From NCBI GenBank assembly GCA_947493535.1, contig CANLRK010000002.1, positions 310,001 to 374,000 on the forward strand: DNA of 64,000 bases, read 5' to 3'. The notes under the pieces were generated by a model. The model searched no databases. It saw only the letters and a list, made by a program, of their open reading frames with translations, and was not told the origin of the DNA. Positions within the stretch are counted from its first letter, which is position 1. The number at the start of each line of letters is the position of its first letter. The stretch is from an uncultured Flavobacteriaceae bacterium. Its GTDB lineage: Bacteria; Bacteroidota; Bacteroidia; Flavobacteriales; Flavobacteriaceae. Positions 33,081-42,849 of the stretch are shown here, one piece after another. Both the position numbers and the translations under genes were made by a program.

Positions 33081-35177
33081 TTAACTAATATAGTTCCAAA
33101 TGTTTTTATGCTTACCAATTTGTTGGTAGGTATAGTTGATAATTTTGTTTTTATCTAATGCTAATGAAGGATCTTCTTTTAGCACTTTAAAGGCATAGTT
33201 TCTAGCGAGTTTTAAAATATCATTATCTTTAACTAAATCGGCAATTTTTAAATTAAGTATACCGCTTTGTTGTGTACCCATAATATCACCAGGACCGCGT
33301 AATTTCAAATCAACCTCTGCTAGTTCAAAACCATCATTAGTACGTACCATGGTTTCTAAACGTGTTTTTGCATCGCTTGATAGCTTATGGCTAGTCATTA
33401 ATATACAGTAACTTTGCTCAGCTCCTCTACCAACTCTACCACGTAACTGATGTAGTTGCGATAAGCCAAAGCGCTCGGCGCTCTCAATAATCATAACACT
33501 AGCATTAGGTACGTTTACACCAACCTCAATAACTGTGGTAGCTACCATAATCTGAGTTTCGCCTTTTACAAAACGTTGCATTTCATATTCTTTATCGGCA
33601 GGTTTCATTTTACCGTGGACAATAGAAATTTGATAATCAGGTTTCGGGAAATCTCTGGAAATACTTTCAAAACCATCCATTAAATCTTTATAATCTAATT
33701 GCTCCGATTCTTGTATGAGTGGGTAGACAATATATATTTGCCTACCTTTTTTTATTTCATCACGCATAAAAGCAAAAACTTTTAAACGATTGCTATCATA
33801 ACGATGTACGGTTTTTATGGCTTTTCTACCTGGTGGTAACTCGTCAATTACAGAAATATCTAAGTCACCATATAAGCTCATAGCGAGGGTGCGCGGAATA
33901 GGGGTAGCAGTCATAACTAAAATATGAGGAGGGAAAGTATTCTTTTTCCATAATTTTGACCGTTGCGCTACACCAAAACGATGTTGCTCATCAATAATAG
34001 CCAAACCTAAGTTGTTAAATTGTACTTTATCTTCTAGTACAGCATGTGTTCCTATAAGCAACTGTAAAGACCCCTCTTTAAGTTCCTGATGAATAATTTT
34101 CCGTTCAGCAGTTTTTGTAGAGCCTGTGAGTAATTTTACGTTAATATTTAATTTTTTAACAAGTTCTGAAATACCGTTGAAATGTTGCGTTGCTAATATT
34201 TCTGTAGGAGCCATTAAACAAGCTTGAAAATCATTATCAATGGCTAATAAAACACTCATCAAAGCAACAATTGTTTTTCCTGAGCCTACATCACCTTGTA
34301 ATAACCTGTTCATTTGTGCATTACTTCCTAAATCATTACGTATTTCTTTAATAACTCGCTTTTGGGCATTGGTTAAATCAAACGGAAGATGATTATTGTA
34401 AAACTCATTAAATAACTCTCCAACTTGATCAAAAGGAAAACCTTTAATTTTATGTTTACGGCTTATGTTTTTAATTATTAGCTGTAACTGTATATAAAAT
34501 AGTTCCTCAAATTTTAAACGAAATTTAGCTTTGGCTAGCAACTCGGCATTCTTTGGAAAATGAATATTGAATAAAGCCTCTGATTTTGTAATGAGTTGTA
34601 AGCTACTTAATATATCTTCCGATAATGTTTCCTGAAATTTTCCTGAAGTTTCTAAAAATAAGGTTTGTAGTAGCTTAATTTTTGTTTTGTTGCTAATGCC
34701 TTTGTTATTTAGTTTTTCTGTTGAAGGATAAATAGCTTGCATGGCAGAGCGTATACTTGCTTTATGCTCAGATAGCAGTTCTAGCTCAGGATGAGGCATT
34801 GAAAAGCCATTAAACCAATTGCATTTACCAAAAATAACGTAAGGTACATTGAGCTTAATGGAATCTTTTATCCATTTTTGCCCACGAAACCAAACTAGTT
34901 CCATGGTGCCAGTTTCATCTTGAAAAGTAGCTACTAAACGTTTCCCTCGTTTTTGTTCAACCATTTTAAGGTGAACAATTTTACCAATTATTTGTACTTC
35001 GGCAGCATTACGTTGTAACTGATTAATTTTATAATATCTGGTTTTATCTAAATACCTGTTAGGAAAAAAGTTTATTAAATCTTGGTAAGTAAAAATACCT
35101 AATTCCTTTTTCAGTAAATCAGCACGATTAGGCCCAACACCTTTTAAATAATCTATGGGAGTTTGCAATACAGACAA
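33081..35177 (-). CDS. recG: ATP-dependent DNA helicase RecG
   Basis: This 698-residue branch-migration helicase acts in replication fork rescue. The wedge/OB domain occupies about 1-250. Helicase motifs include GDVGSGKTIVAL (Walker A), LAIIDEQHRFGVAQR (DEQH box), TATPIPRTLAM and the QLRGRVGRG motif VI. Length and order are normal. It converges with the DUF3570 gene across a 29-base gap containing only a 5-base hairpin, so termination there is weak or uses other signals. Confidence 0.97.
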   Translation of the reverse strand: MSVLQTPIDYLKGVGPNRADLLKKELGIFTYQDLINFFPNRYLDKTRYYKINQLQRNAAEVQIIGKIVHLKMVEQKRGKRLVATFQDETGTMELVWFRGQKWIKDSIKLNVPYVIFGKCNWFNGFSMPHPELELLSEHKASIRSAMQAIYPSTEKLNNKGISNKTKIKLLQTLFLETSGKFQETLSEDILSSLQLITKSEALFNIHFPKNAELLAKAKFRLKFEELFYIQLQLIIKNISRKHKIKGFPFDQVGELFNEFYNNHLPFDLTNAQKRVIKEIRNDLGSNAQMNRLLQGDVGSGKTIVALMSVLLAIDNDFQACLMAPTEILATQHFNGISELVKKLNINVKLLTGSTKTAERKIIHQELKEGSLQLLIGTHAVLEDKVQFNNLGLAIIDEQHRFGVAQRSKLWKKNTFPPHILVMTATPIPRTLAMSLYGDLDISVIDELPPGRKAIKTVHRYDSNRLKVFAFMRDEIKKGRQIYIVYPLIQESEQLDYKDLMDGFESISRDFPKPDYQISIVHGKMKPADKEYEMQRFVKGETQIMVATTVIEVGVNVPNASVMIIESAERFGLSQLHQLRGRVGRGAEQSYCILMTSHKLSSDAKTRLETMVRTNDGFELAEVDLKLRGPGDIMGTQQSGILNLKIADLVKDNDILKLARNYAFKVLKEDPSLALDKNKIINYTYQQIGKHKNIWNYIS

Positions 35178-35267
35178 GATAATGAATATTGAACCACTAA
35201 AGTACTAAAAAAAGAATATTCCTAATCATTTTTTGTACTTTGGTAGTATAATTGTGTTATCGTATTC

Positions 35268-37298
35268 ATGCCAAAAATAATAATAGTTCTGTTTATATTT
35301 AACTACAGCTTAGCTCAACAGGTTAAGGAGATAGATTTTTTAAGTTGTAAGGCTAGTTTATCCATTGTACCTAAGATTAAAAAAGTTGAAGGGACTGTTA
35401 GCTACAATTTTAAAGTACTATCAAAAGTAGATTCTCTGGTTATTGACGCTAAAAAGATGCAATTTTCTAAACTTAGATTGAATAATAGTAAAGTAAAATA
35501 TCGCATTACTAATACGCAATTAATTGTATACAAGAAGCTTAAGGCGGGTAAAAACTATACATTAAGCTTTAATTATTTAGCGCAGCCTAGTAAAGCCATG
35601 TATTTTATAGATTGGGAGTATCAAAATCAACCTGAAGCGAATCCGCAAGTATGGACACAAGGTCAAGGAAAAGATAATTCAAATTGGATACCGAGTTTTG
35701 ATGATATGAATGAGAAACTTACCTATGATTTATCCATTACCTTTAATAAAAAATATCAGGTTGTGAGTAACGGTAAACTTATTTCACAAGTTGAAAATGC
35801 TGATAATACCATTACTTGGCAATATGATATGCAACAACCTATGTCAAGTTATTTACTAGCAATAGCTATAGGTAATTATAACTCTCAGGTTACGTACGCA
35901 GAAAGCGGTGTGCCTTTGCAGTTGTACTATTATCCGAAGGATAGTTTGAAAATAGAACCAACCTATCGGTACACAAAACAGATGTTTGATTTTTTAGAAG
36001 CAGAAATAGGGGTGGATTACCCATGGCAAAATTATAAACAAATACCAGTAAAAGATTTCTTATATGCTGGTATGGAAAACACTAGTGCTACTATATTTTC
36101 TGATAGTTTTATGGTAGATAGTATTGCGTTTAACGATAGAAATTATGTAAATGTAAATGCTCATGAATTAGCGCATCAATGGTTTGGTAATTTAGTGACA
36201 GCAACTCACGGTACTCATCATTGGTTGCAAGAGGGCTTTGCAACCTATTATGCTTTGTTGGCAGAAAGAGAGGTGTTTGGCGATGATTATTACTATTATA
36301 AACTATATGAAACTTCTCAACAACTTATTGCTGCAGAAGCAACTGATAATGAGCCTTTAATGAGTCCGAAAGCTAGTAGTTTAACTTTTTATCAAAAAGG
36401 AGCCTGGGCTTTACATTGTTTACGTGAGCGAGTAGGTGATGTAGCTTTTAAAAAAGCAGTAAAAAAGTACTTGTTGCAACATCAGTATTCCAATGTAACT
36501 ACTAACGATTTTATTAAAACTGTAGAAAATGAATCGGGGACAAGTCTACAAGATTTTAAAGAGCAATGGTTATTAACTACACAGTTCCCAGAAAAAGAGG
36601 CATACAATTCATTGGCTAATAATGAAAGTATTGCTTTTTTACTAAGGCATAAGAACAATCAATATTTAACTTATAGGACAACTAGTAATGACACTATTAC
36701 TCCCTCTAGTTTAGTATATTCTTTGCCTAAGGGATTGCATTATACTATTCAGCAAACAGTAGTTAACGAAGCTTTAAATAAGCCAAATTATCCTACGTAT
36801 AATGATTTATTAGTGGAAGCTTTTTCGAGTAAAGAACTTAAGTTACGTCAGTTTTTAGCTAATTCTTTTCAAAAAATCCCCAAAGAGTTTAAGAAAGATT
36901 ATGAAGGATTACTAACAGATGCATCTTACCAAACTATTGAAATAGCACTATTCAATCTATGGGTAAACTTTCCTAATGAGAAGCTAACATATTTAGAAAA
37001 AACTGTAGATCTTATTGGATTTAATGATAAAAACATAAGAACATTATGGCTGGCATTAGCTTTAAACACTAAAGGCTTTGCTACAGAACAGTATCAGCAA
37101 TTTTTTAAGGAGTTGGTTACATATACCAAACCAGTATATCATTTTGAAGTACGTAGAAATGCATTTCAATATTTAAATGAACTTCAATTAGCAGCCAGTC
37201 CAGAAGTTTTAGTAAATTTAAAGCAAGCAACAACACATCATAATTGGCGATTTCGTTCATATTGTAAGCAATTATTGGCTAATTTAAAGATGGAGTAG
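35268..37298 (+). CDS. M1 family aminopeptidase
   Basis: This 676-residue exported metallopeptidase has a signal peptide (1-17, ending LAQ). The N-terminal beta domain is followed by the exopeptidase motif AGMENTS (267-273) and the zinc site HELAHQWFGN (His299, Glu300, His303). Glu322 follows in WLQEGFATYYAL. A C-terminal helical region follows. It should remove N-terminal residues from peptides in the periplasm. It is divergent from recG and 20 bases upstream of the patatin gene. Confidence 0.94.
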   Translation: MPKIIIVLFIFNYSLAQQVKEIDFLSCKASLSIVPKIKKVEGTVSYNFKVLSKVDSLVIDAKKMQFSKLRLNNSKVKYRITNTQLIVYKKLKAGKNYTLSFNYLAQPSKAMYFIDWEYQNQPEANPQVWTQGQGKDNSNWIPSFDDMNEKLTYDLSITFNKKYQVVSNGKLISQVENADNTITWQYDMQQPMSSYLLAIAIGNYNSQVTYAESGVPLQLYYYPKDSLKIEPTYRYTKQMFDFLEAEIGVDYPWQNYKQIPVKDFLYAGMENTSATIFSDSFMVDSIAFNDRNYVNVNAHELAHQWFGNLVTATHGTHHWLQEGFATYYALLAEREVFGDDYYYYKLYETSQQLIAAEATDNEPLMSPKASSLTFYQKGAWALHCLRERVGDVAFKKAVKKYLLQHQYSNVTTNDFIKTVENESGTSLQDFKEQWLLTTQFPEKEAYNSLANNESIAFLLRHKNNQYLTYRTTSNDTITPSSLVYSLPKGLHYTIQQTVVNEALNKPNYPTYNDLLVEAFSSKELKLRQFLANSFQKIPKEFKKDYEGLLTDASYQTIEIALFNLWVNFPNEKLTYLEKTVDLIGFNDKNIRTLWLALALNTKGFATEQYQQFFKELVTYTKPVYHFEVRRNAFQYLNELQLAASPEVLVNLKQATTHHNWRFRSYCKQLLANLKME

Positions 37299-37318
37299 AA
37301 CCTAATTTTAATTCACAT

Positions 37319-38242
37319 ATGAAAGCATTAGTAATATCAGGAGGAGGTAGTAAAGGAGCATTTGCTGGCGGTGTAGCCGAATACCTTATTAATGAAAAAA
37401 AGAAGGATTATGATTTATATTTAGGCTCCTCGACTGGTAGTTTATTAGTGCCCAATTTAGCATTGGAAAATATAGAGAAAATGCATGATATTTACACAAG
37501 TGTAAATCAACAAAGTATTTTTAGTTTATCACCTTTTAGAGTTCGTTATAAAAAAGGAAACGAGTTTATTCAAATACATCATTTTAATGTGCTACGTCAG
37601 TTAATACAAGGAAAACGAACCTTTGGAGAAAGTCGTAATTTAAAACATTTAATTAAGTTAAGTTTTTCTATAGAAGAATTTAATCATTTAAAAAGTTTAA
37701 ACAAAGATGTTATCGTTACAGTTACTAATTTAACTTTAAATAAGGTAGAGTATAAATCAATTAAAGAGTTTGATTACGAAGAATTTTGTGAATGGGTATG
37801 GATTTCATGCAACTATGTGCCGTTTATGAGTCTGGTTAAAAAAGATGAATTTGAGTATGCTGATGGGGGTTTTTCTTGTGTAATCCCTATTCAAGAGGCT
37901 ATAAATAGAGGAGCCAAAGAAATTGATGCTATTATACTGGAAACAGAAGCTTTTATGTATCGAAAAGCTATTGGTAAAAACCCGTTTTCACTAATGGTCG
38001 ATTTGTTTGATGGTATGCTAGATCAGGTAGAGAAAAAAGATATAGCCTTAGGAAAGCTCAGTGCTGCGTATAATGGAGTGAAATTAAACTTGTATCACAC
38101 ACCTACAAAACTGACTGACAATTCATTAGTGTTTAACAAAGAGCAAATGAATATGTGGTGGAAACAAGGGTATGAATACGCTAAATATAAAATAGAAAAC
38201 AATACTGATACAGGAGTTGAATCTATTCTTAAAGGAGCTTAA
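37319..38242 (+). CDS. Patatin-like phospholipase
   Basis: This 307-residue serine lipid hydrolase has the oxyanion motif SGGGSKGAFAGG (7-18), nucleophile Ser38 in GSSTG (36-40), and catalytic Asp182 in the ADGG motif. It has no signal peptide, so it is cytoplasmic or membrane-peripheral. The domain is short and unfused, unlike the T9SS-linked patatins. It follows the M1 peptidase by 20 bases. Its stop shares a TTAA with the convergent gene at 38239. Confidence 0.93.
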   Translation: MKALVISGGGSKGAFAGGVAEYLINEKKKDYDLYLGSSTGSLLVPNLALENIEKMHDIYTSVNQQSIFSLSPFRVRYKKGNEFIQIHHFNVLRQLIQGKRTFGESRNLKHLIKLSFSIEEFNHLKSLNKDVIVTVTNLTLNKVEYKSIKEFDYEEFCEWVWISCNYVPFMSLVKKDEFEYADGGFSCVIPIQEAINRGAKEIDAIILETEAFMYRKAIGKNPFSLMVDLFDGMLDQVEKKDIALGKLSAAYNGVKLNLYHTPTKLTDNSLVFNKEQMNMWWKQGYEYAKYKIENNTDTGVESILKGA

Positions 38243-38763
38243 AATAATTCTCCTACTTCATTTTTAATAAAGGCCATGCCAGTATCAGAAGGCGAAGCTT
38301 TTTCTAACAAACTAGTTAAAATTATTTCACGAAGTTTATCTGCATCTTCAATTTCTGTTTTATCTGCAGTGCTTCTTATAATTTGTATGGTAGTACTTTT
38401 GGCTGTTTTAATCACATTCCAACACTCATCACTAATGTAAATTTGTTGTGATAAGTTGTGTTCAAACTCTTGTTCGATATTAGCAACTAATAGTTGTTGG
38501 TATTGTTGTTTGTCATTATTTATAGGGCTTACGCGCAACAATAAACTAGAAGGATTTATACGCTCTAAAAATAAAGCCATACGCTCATAGGCTTGTAAGC
38601 GTAAAGGTAGTGCAGTTTTTTGAGCTTCTTTTTGAATAAGGTAACGGCGTCTGCCTTCTTCATTTTTTGTATGTTTTTTAAAAAATAAATATGCTATTCC
38701 ACCAGTAATAATTGCAGGGAATAAGTATATAATAAGCTCAACTAATTTTTGATAATCTACCAT
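38239..38763 (-). CDS. Membrane-anchored conserved protein of unknown function
   Basis: This 174-residue protein has one N-terminal helix (about 8-27, LIIYLFPAIITGGIAYLFF) and a cytoplasmic helical domain with a basic start (EEGRRRYLIQKEAQKTALPL). The LQAYERMALFLERINPSSLL segment is recognisable as a conserved flavobacterial family, possibly the one catalogued as DUF7935; I am not certain of that number. It is 27 bases downstream of the glutamate-synthase-like gene on the same strand. The function is unknown. Confidence 0.78.
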   Translation of the reverse strand: MVDYQKLVELIIYLFPAIITGGIAYLFFKKHTKNEEGRRRYLIQKEAQKTALPLRLQAYERMALFLERINPSSLLLRVSPINNDKQQYQQLLVANIEQEFEHNLSQQIYISDECWNVIKTAKSTTIQIIRSTADKTEIEDADKLREIILTSLLEKASPSDTGMAFIKNEVGELF

Positions 38764-38790
38764 TTACTGTAATTTTTGCTAAAAATACTA

Positions 38791-40389
38791 TTATTTTTTT
38801 AATACAGAAGTATATGTTTTACCAGCTTTTTCCATGTAATATTGTCCGCCTAAATAACTACACTCCTTAAGTGCTTGAACACCAGTAAAAGGCACTTCAG
38901 TTTTTTCGTATTTATATGTTCTGTTTAATTCTTTGGAGAGGTTATGGTCATCAACATTAACATCAATATCACTCATTTTAAACTGGCAAGGGTGTTCATA
39001 ACCAGCAGCATGTGTAATTTCAATCAATTCTTTTCTGAATGTTTTAAAATATTGTGCCAATCGTTCAGATTTTAAGGGTACGCTTATACCGTTTTGAAGC
39101 CATTTACTTTGTGTTGCAATACCACTAGGGCAAGTATTGGTATGGCAAACTTGTGCTTGAATACAGCCGATACTCATCATGGCTTCACGTGCAACATTAA
39201 TGCAATCGGCTCCCATGGCAAAAGCCATAGCTGCTTTGGCAGGAAAACCTAATTTACCGCTACCTATAAATACAATACGTTCCGTTAGACCTTTAGCTTG
39301 GAATAATTTATACAAATCAGAAAATCCGTATACCCAAGGTAAGGATACATGATCGGCAAAACTTGGAGGTGCTGCTCCTGTACCTCCTTCACCACCATCT
39401 ACAGTAATAAAGTCTGGGCCTTTATTTGTACTTTTCATAATATCAGCTAGCTCCTCCCACTGTTCTAGTTTTCCAATTGCTGCTTTTATTCCAACAGGTA
39501 ATCCTGTAGCTGTTGCAATAGCTTCAATAAAATCAACTAGTTCTGGTACATTTGAAAAAGCTTTATGGTTGGGTGGTGAGAGCACGTCTTTTCCAACTTC
39601 AACACCTCTAATCTCAGCAATTTCTTTAGTAATTTTACTACCAGGTAATACCCCGCCTTTACCAGGCTTGGCTCCTTGCGATAATTTTATTTCAATAGCT
39701 TTTATAAAAGGATTTTTTTCTACAAGCGCTATCATTTTTTCCATAGAAAATCCCCCATCTGCTGCACGTACTCCAAAATATCCAGTACCAAAATGAAAAA
39801 TAACGTCACCACCATTACTATGGTATGGAGACAAACCTCCTTCACCAGTATTATGATATGACCCGGCTATTTGTACTCCTTTATTTAGGGACTCCACAGC
39901 TTTTGCAGAAAGTGAACCAAAACTCATTGCCGAAACATTTATAATTGAGGCAGGGCGATACGGCTTTTTACGCTTATGATAAGCCCCCATTACTTTTGCA
40001 CATGGTAAAAAAGTTTTATCTGTTTTATTAGGGTGGTTTTCATCAATTTTATATGGCATCATTGCATTATTGATAAAGATATGTTGATGTGAATAAATAT
40101 CTCTATCCGTACCAAACCCTTCATAATTATTTTCCTTTTTTGCCGAGGCATATACCCAACCTCGCTCAATTCTGTTAAACGGTAGTTCTTCTCGGTTGTT
40201 TGCTACAAAATATTGACGCATTTCAGGGCCAATTTTTTCAAGCATATATCTCAAATGTCCTATAATAGGAAAGTTATGGCTAATGGTGTGATAGGGTTGT
40301 ATAACATCACGAATTGCAATAAGAATTAGTACAATAATTATCCACATCCACCAAGATATAGAGCCTAGAAAAGCAAGTATTGATTCCAT
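38791..40389 (-). CDS. FMN-binding glutamate synthase family protein
   Basis: This 532-residue protein has one N-terminal membrane helix (about 10-26) and a domain like the FMN/Fe-S centre of glutamate synthase large subunit. Visible motifs are SAMSFGSLSAKAVESLNKG, GEGGLSPYH, KLSQGAKPGKGGVLPG, DGGEGGTGAAP and CHTNTCPSGIATQ. The last supplies Cys for an iron-sulfur cluster. There is no amidotransferase or small-subunit domain, so it is not a complete glutamate synthase. Such stand-alone proteins are common in bacteria; the substrate is unknown. Confidence 0.93.
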   Translation of the reverse strand: MESILAFLGSISWWMWIIIVLILIAIRDVIQPYHTISHNFPIIGHLRYMLEKIGPEMRQYFVANNREELPFNRIERGWVYASAKKENNYEGFGTDRDIYSHQHIFINNAMMPYKIDENHPNKTDKTFLPCAKVMGAYHKRKKPYRPASIINVSAMSFGSLSAKAVESLNKGVQIAGSYHNTGEGGLSPYHSNGGDVIFHFGTGYFGVRAADGGFSMEKMIALVEKNPFIKAIEIKLSQGAKPGKGGVLPGSKITKEIAEIRGVEVGKDVLSPPNHKAFSNVPELVDFIEAIATATGLPVGIKAAIGKLEQWEELADIMKSTNKGPDFITVDGGEGGTGAAPPSFADHVSLPWVYGFSDLYKLFQAKGLTERIVFIGSGKLGFPAKAAMAFAMGADCINVAREAMMSIGCIQAQVCHTNTCPSGIATQSKWLQNGISVPLKSERLAQYFKTFRKELIEITHAAGYEHPCQFKMSDIDVNVDDHNLSKELNRTYKYEKTEVPFTGVQALKECSYLGGQYYMEKAGKTYTSVLKK

Positions 40390-40477
40390 AAAAAGTTAAA
40401 AGATATTTCTTCAAAAGTAGTTATTTTTTAACAATTTTTACTTGTATAAGTATAGTTCATAACTTTATAGCTCAGCT

Positions 40478-40509
40478 ATTGTAATAGCCATTTTAGAACT
40501 GTATTTTTG
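40478..40509 (+). promoter_or_regulatory. Promoter for the pcrA-type helicase operon
   Basis: A -33 ATTG (40478-40481) and a -7 TATTTTTG (40502-40509) are 20 bases apart. The start codon at 40519 is only 9 bases after the -7 element, so the transcript would be almost leaderless. Confidence 0.7.
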
Positions 40510-40518
40510 AAGTTGATT

Positions 40519-42849
40519 ATGGAGAAGAATATACAAGATTATATAAACGAATTAAACTCTGCACAAAAGGAACCTACTTTGCATAAAGAAGGTCCTATGA
40601 TTGTTATAGCTGGAGCGGGGTCAGGGAAAACAAGAGTGTTAACGTATCGTATTGCTTATTTGATGAGTGAAGGGGTAGATGCGTTTAATATATTATCACT
40701 TACCTTTACCAATAAAGCAGCTAGAGAAATGAAAAGTCGTATAGCTGCAATTGTAGGTGCTAGTGAGGCTAAAAACTTATGGATGGGAACTTTTCACTCC
40801 ATCTTTGCTAAAATATTACGCTTAGAAGCCGATAAATTAGGATACCCTTCCAACTTTACAATTTATGATACGCAAGACTCTCAACGTTTAATTTCGTCAA
40901 TTATTAAAGAGAAAGGCCTTGATAAAGATGTTTATAAATATAAGCAAATTTTAGGGAGAATTTCCTCATATAAAAATAGTTTAATTACAGTAAAGGCGTA
41001 TTATCAAAATGCTGAACTGCAAGAAGCAGATGCCATGGCTAAACGCCCTAGGATAGGAGAAATTTATAAAGAATATGTAGAACGATGCTTTAAAGCTGGA
41101 GCAATGGATTTTGACGATTTGTTATTGCGTACCAATGAGCTATTAACTCGTTTCCCTGAAGTTTTAGCCAAATATCAAAATCGATTTAGGTATATTTTAG
41201 TAGATGAGTATCAAGATACCAATCATTCTCAATACCTAATAGTTAAAGCACTTTCTGATAAGTTTCAAAATATATGTGTAGTAGGGGATGATGCGCAAAG
41301 TATTTATGCTTTTAGAGGAGCGAACATTAATAACATTTTAAATTTCCAAAAGGATTATGACAATGTTATTATGTATCGATTAGAACAAAATTACCGATCA
41401 ACAAAAAATATTGTTGAAGCAGCTAACTCTGTAATAGAACACAACAAAACAAAGCTTGATAAGGATGTTTGGACGCATAATGAAGATGGACCCAAAATAA
41501 AAGTTAATCGTCTGGTTACTGATGGGGAAGAAGGAAGATTTGTAGCCAGTTCTATTTTTGAAAATAGAATGGAACATCAGCTAAGAAATAGTGATTTTGC
41601 AATTCTTTACCGTACCAATGCACAATCAAGAGCAATGGAAGACGCTTTAAGAAAACGAGATATTCCTTATAGAATATATGGAGGCTTATCTTTTTATCAG
41701 CGCAAAGAGATTAAAGATGTATTGGCTTATTTACGCTTGTTAATTAATCCGTCTGATGAAGAGGCGCTTAAACGTATAATTAACTACCCAGCTCGAGGTA
41801 TCGGGCATACTACTGTAGAAAAATTAACGGTAACAGCTAATCATTATAAACGTTCTATTTTTGAAGTAATGCAAAACCTGCATAAACTTCCTGAATTAAA
41901 AATAAACAGTGGTACTCGTACCAAGTTAGAAAATTTTGTAACTATGATTCAAAGTTTTCAGGTACTAAATCAAACCGCTTCAGCATTTGATGTAGCCGAA
42001 CATGTAGCTAAAAAAACAGGTTTGTTTCAGGAGTTGAAGAAAGATGCTACTCCTGAAGGTGTTGCTAAAATTGAAAACGTAGAAGAGCTTTTGAACGGTA
42101 TTAAAGATTTTGTTGAAGAGCAAAAAGAACTAGTAGATACCACTGGGTCTTTGTCAGAATTTTTAGAAGATGTAGCCTTAGCTACAGATATGGATAAAGA
42201 TACTGGTGATGATGATAGAGTGGCATTAATGACCATACATTTATCAAAGGGACTTGAGTTTCCGTATTTGTATATAGTAGGAATGGAAGAAGATTTGTTT
42301 CCTTCAGGAATGAGTGTGAATACTAGAAGTGAACTTGAAGAAGAACGCAGGTTGTTTTATGTAGCACTTACGCGTGCTGAGAAGCAAGCATATTTAACGT
42401 ATGCACAAAGTCGTTATCGTTGGGGAAAATTAATAGATAGTGAACCAAGCCGTTTCATTGATGAAATTGACGATAAATATCTTGAGTATTTAACACCAAT
42501 ACATGAACGAAGATACCGACCAATGAAGGATGTTGATATCTTTGGTGAGGTTGATAAAAGTAAATTAAGGTTAAAAAAGCCTACATCAAGCACTCCATCA
42601 AAATTTACTAGCGAGTCAGCTAGTAGAAAATTACGTAAGCTCAAACCAAATGCAGAGTCAAGTGTACAAAGTGTAGGGGAGGTTACCGGATTAACAGTTG
42701 GAAGTATTGTGGAACATATTCGTTTTGGTAAAGGGGTTGTGGTGCGTTTAGAAGGTGTTGGAGGCGATAAAAAGGCAGAAATTCGTTTTGAAAATGGCGG
42801 TTTAAAAAAACTATTATTACGTTTTGCGAAATTAAATGTACTTCAATAA
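40519..42849 (+). CDS. UvrD/PcrA family ATP-dependent helicase
   Basis: This 776-residue superfamily 1A helicase shows motif I GAGSGKTRVLTYRI, motif Ia LTFTNKAAREMKSRI, motif II VDEYQDTNHSQYL and motif III VGDDAQSIYAFRGA. Motif V MTIHLSKGLEFPYLYIVG and motif VI LFYVALTRAEKQAYL follow. A C-terminal Tudor-like tail carries GSIVEHIRFGKGVV. It unwinds DNA in repair and replication. The ATG at 40519 is chosen over an upstream TTG. The gene ends directly against the glycosyltransferase start, so the two are co-transcribed. Confidence 0.96.
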   Translation: MEKNIQDYINELNSAQKEPTLHKEGPMIVIAGAGSGKTRVLTYRIAYLMSEGVDAFNILSLTFTNKAAREMKSRIAAIVGASEAKNLWMGTFHSIFAKILRLEADKLGYPSNFTIYDTQDSQRLISSIIKEKGLDKDVYKYKQILGRISSYKNSLITVKAYYQNAELQEADAMAKRPRIGEIYKEYVERCFKAGAMDFDDLLLRTNELLTRFPEVLAKYQNRFRYILVDEYQDTNHSQYLIVKALSDKFQNICVVGDDAQSIYAFRGANINNILNFQKDYDNVIMYRLEQNYRSTKNIVEAANSVIEHNKTKLDKDVWTHNEDGPKIKVNRLVTDGEEGRFVASSIFENRMEHQLRNSDFAILYRTNAQSRAMEDALRKRDIPYRIYGGLSFYQRKEIKDVLAYLRLLINPSDEEALKRIINYPARGIGHTTVEKLTVTANHYKRSIFEVMQNLHKLPELKINSGTRTKLENFVTMIQSFQVLNQTASAFDVAEHVAKKTGLFQELKKDATPEGVAKIENVEELLNGIKDFVEEQKELVDTTGSLSEFLEDVALATDMDKDTGDDDRVALMTIHLSKGLEFPYLYIVGMEEDLFPSGMSVNTRSELEEERRLFYVALTRAEKQAYLTYAQSRYRWGKLIDSEPSRFIDEIDDKYLEYLTPIHERRYRPMKDVDIFGEVDKSKLRLKKPTSSTPSKFTSESASRKLRKLKPNAESSVQSVGEVTGLTVGSIVEHIRFGKGVVVRLEGVGGDKKAEIRFENGGLKKLLLRFAKLNVLQ

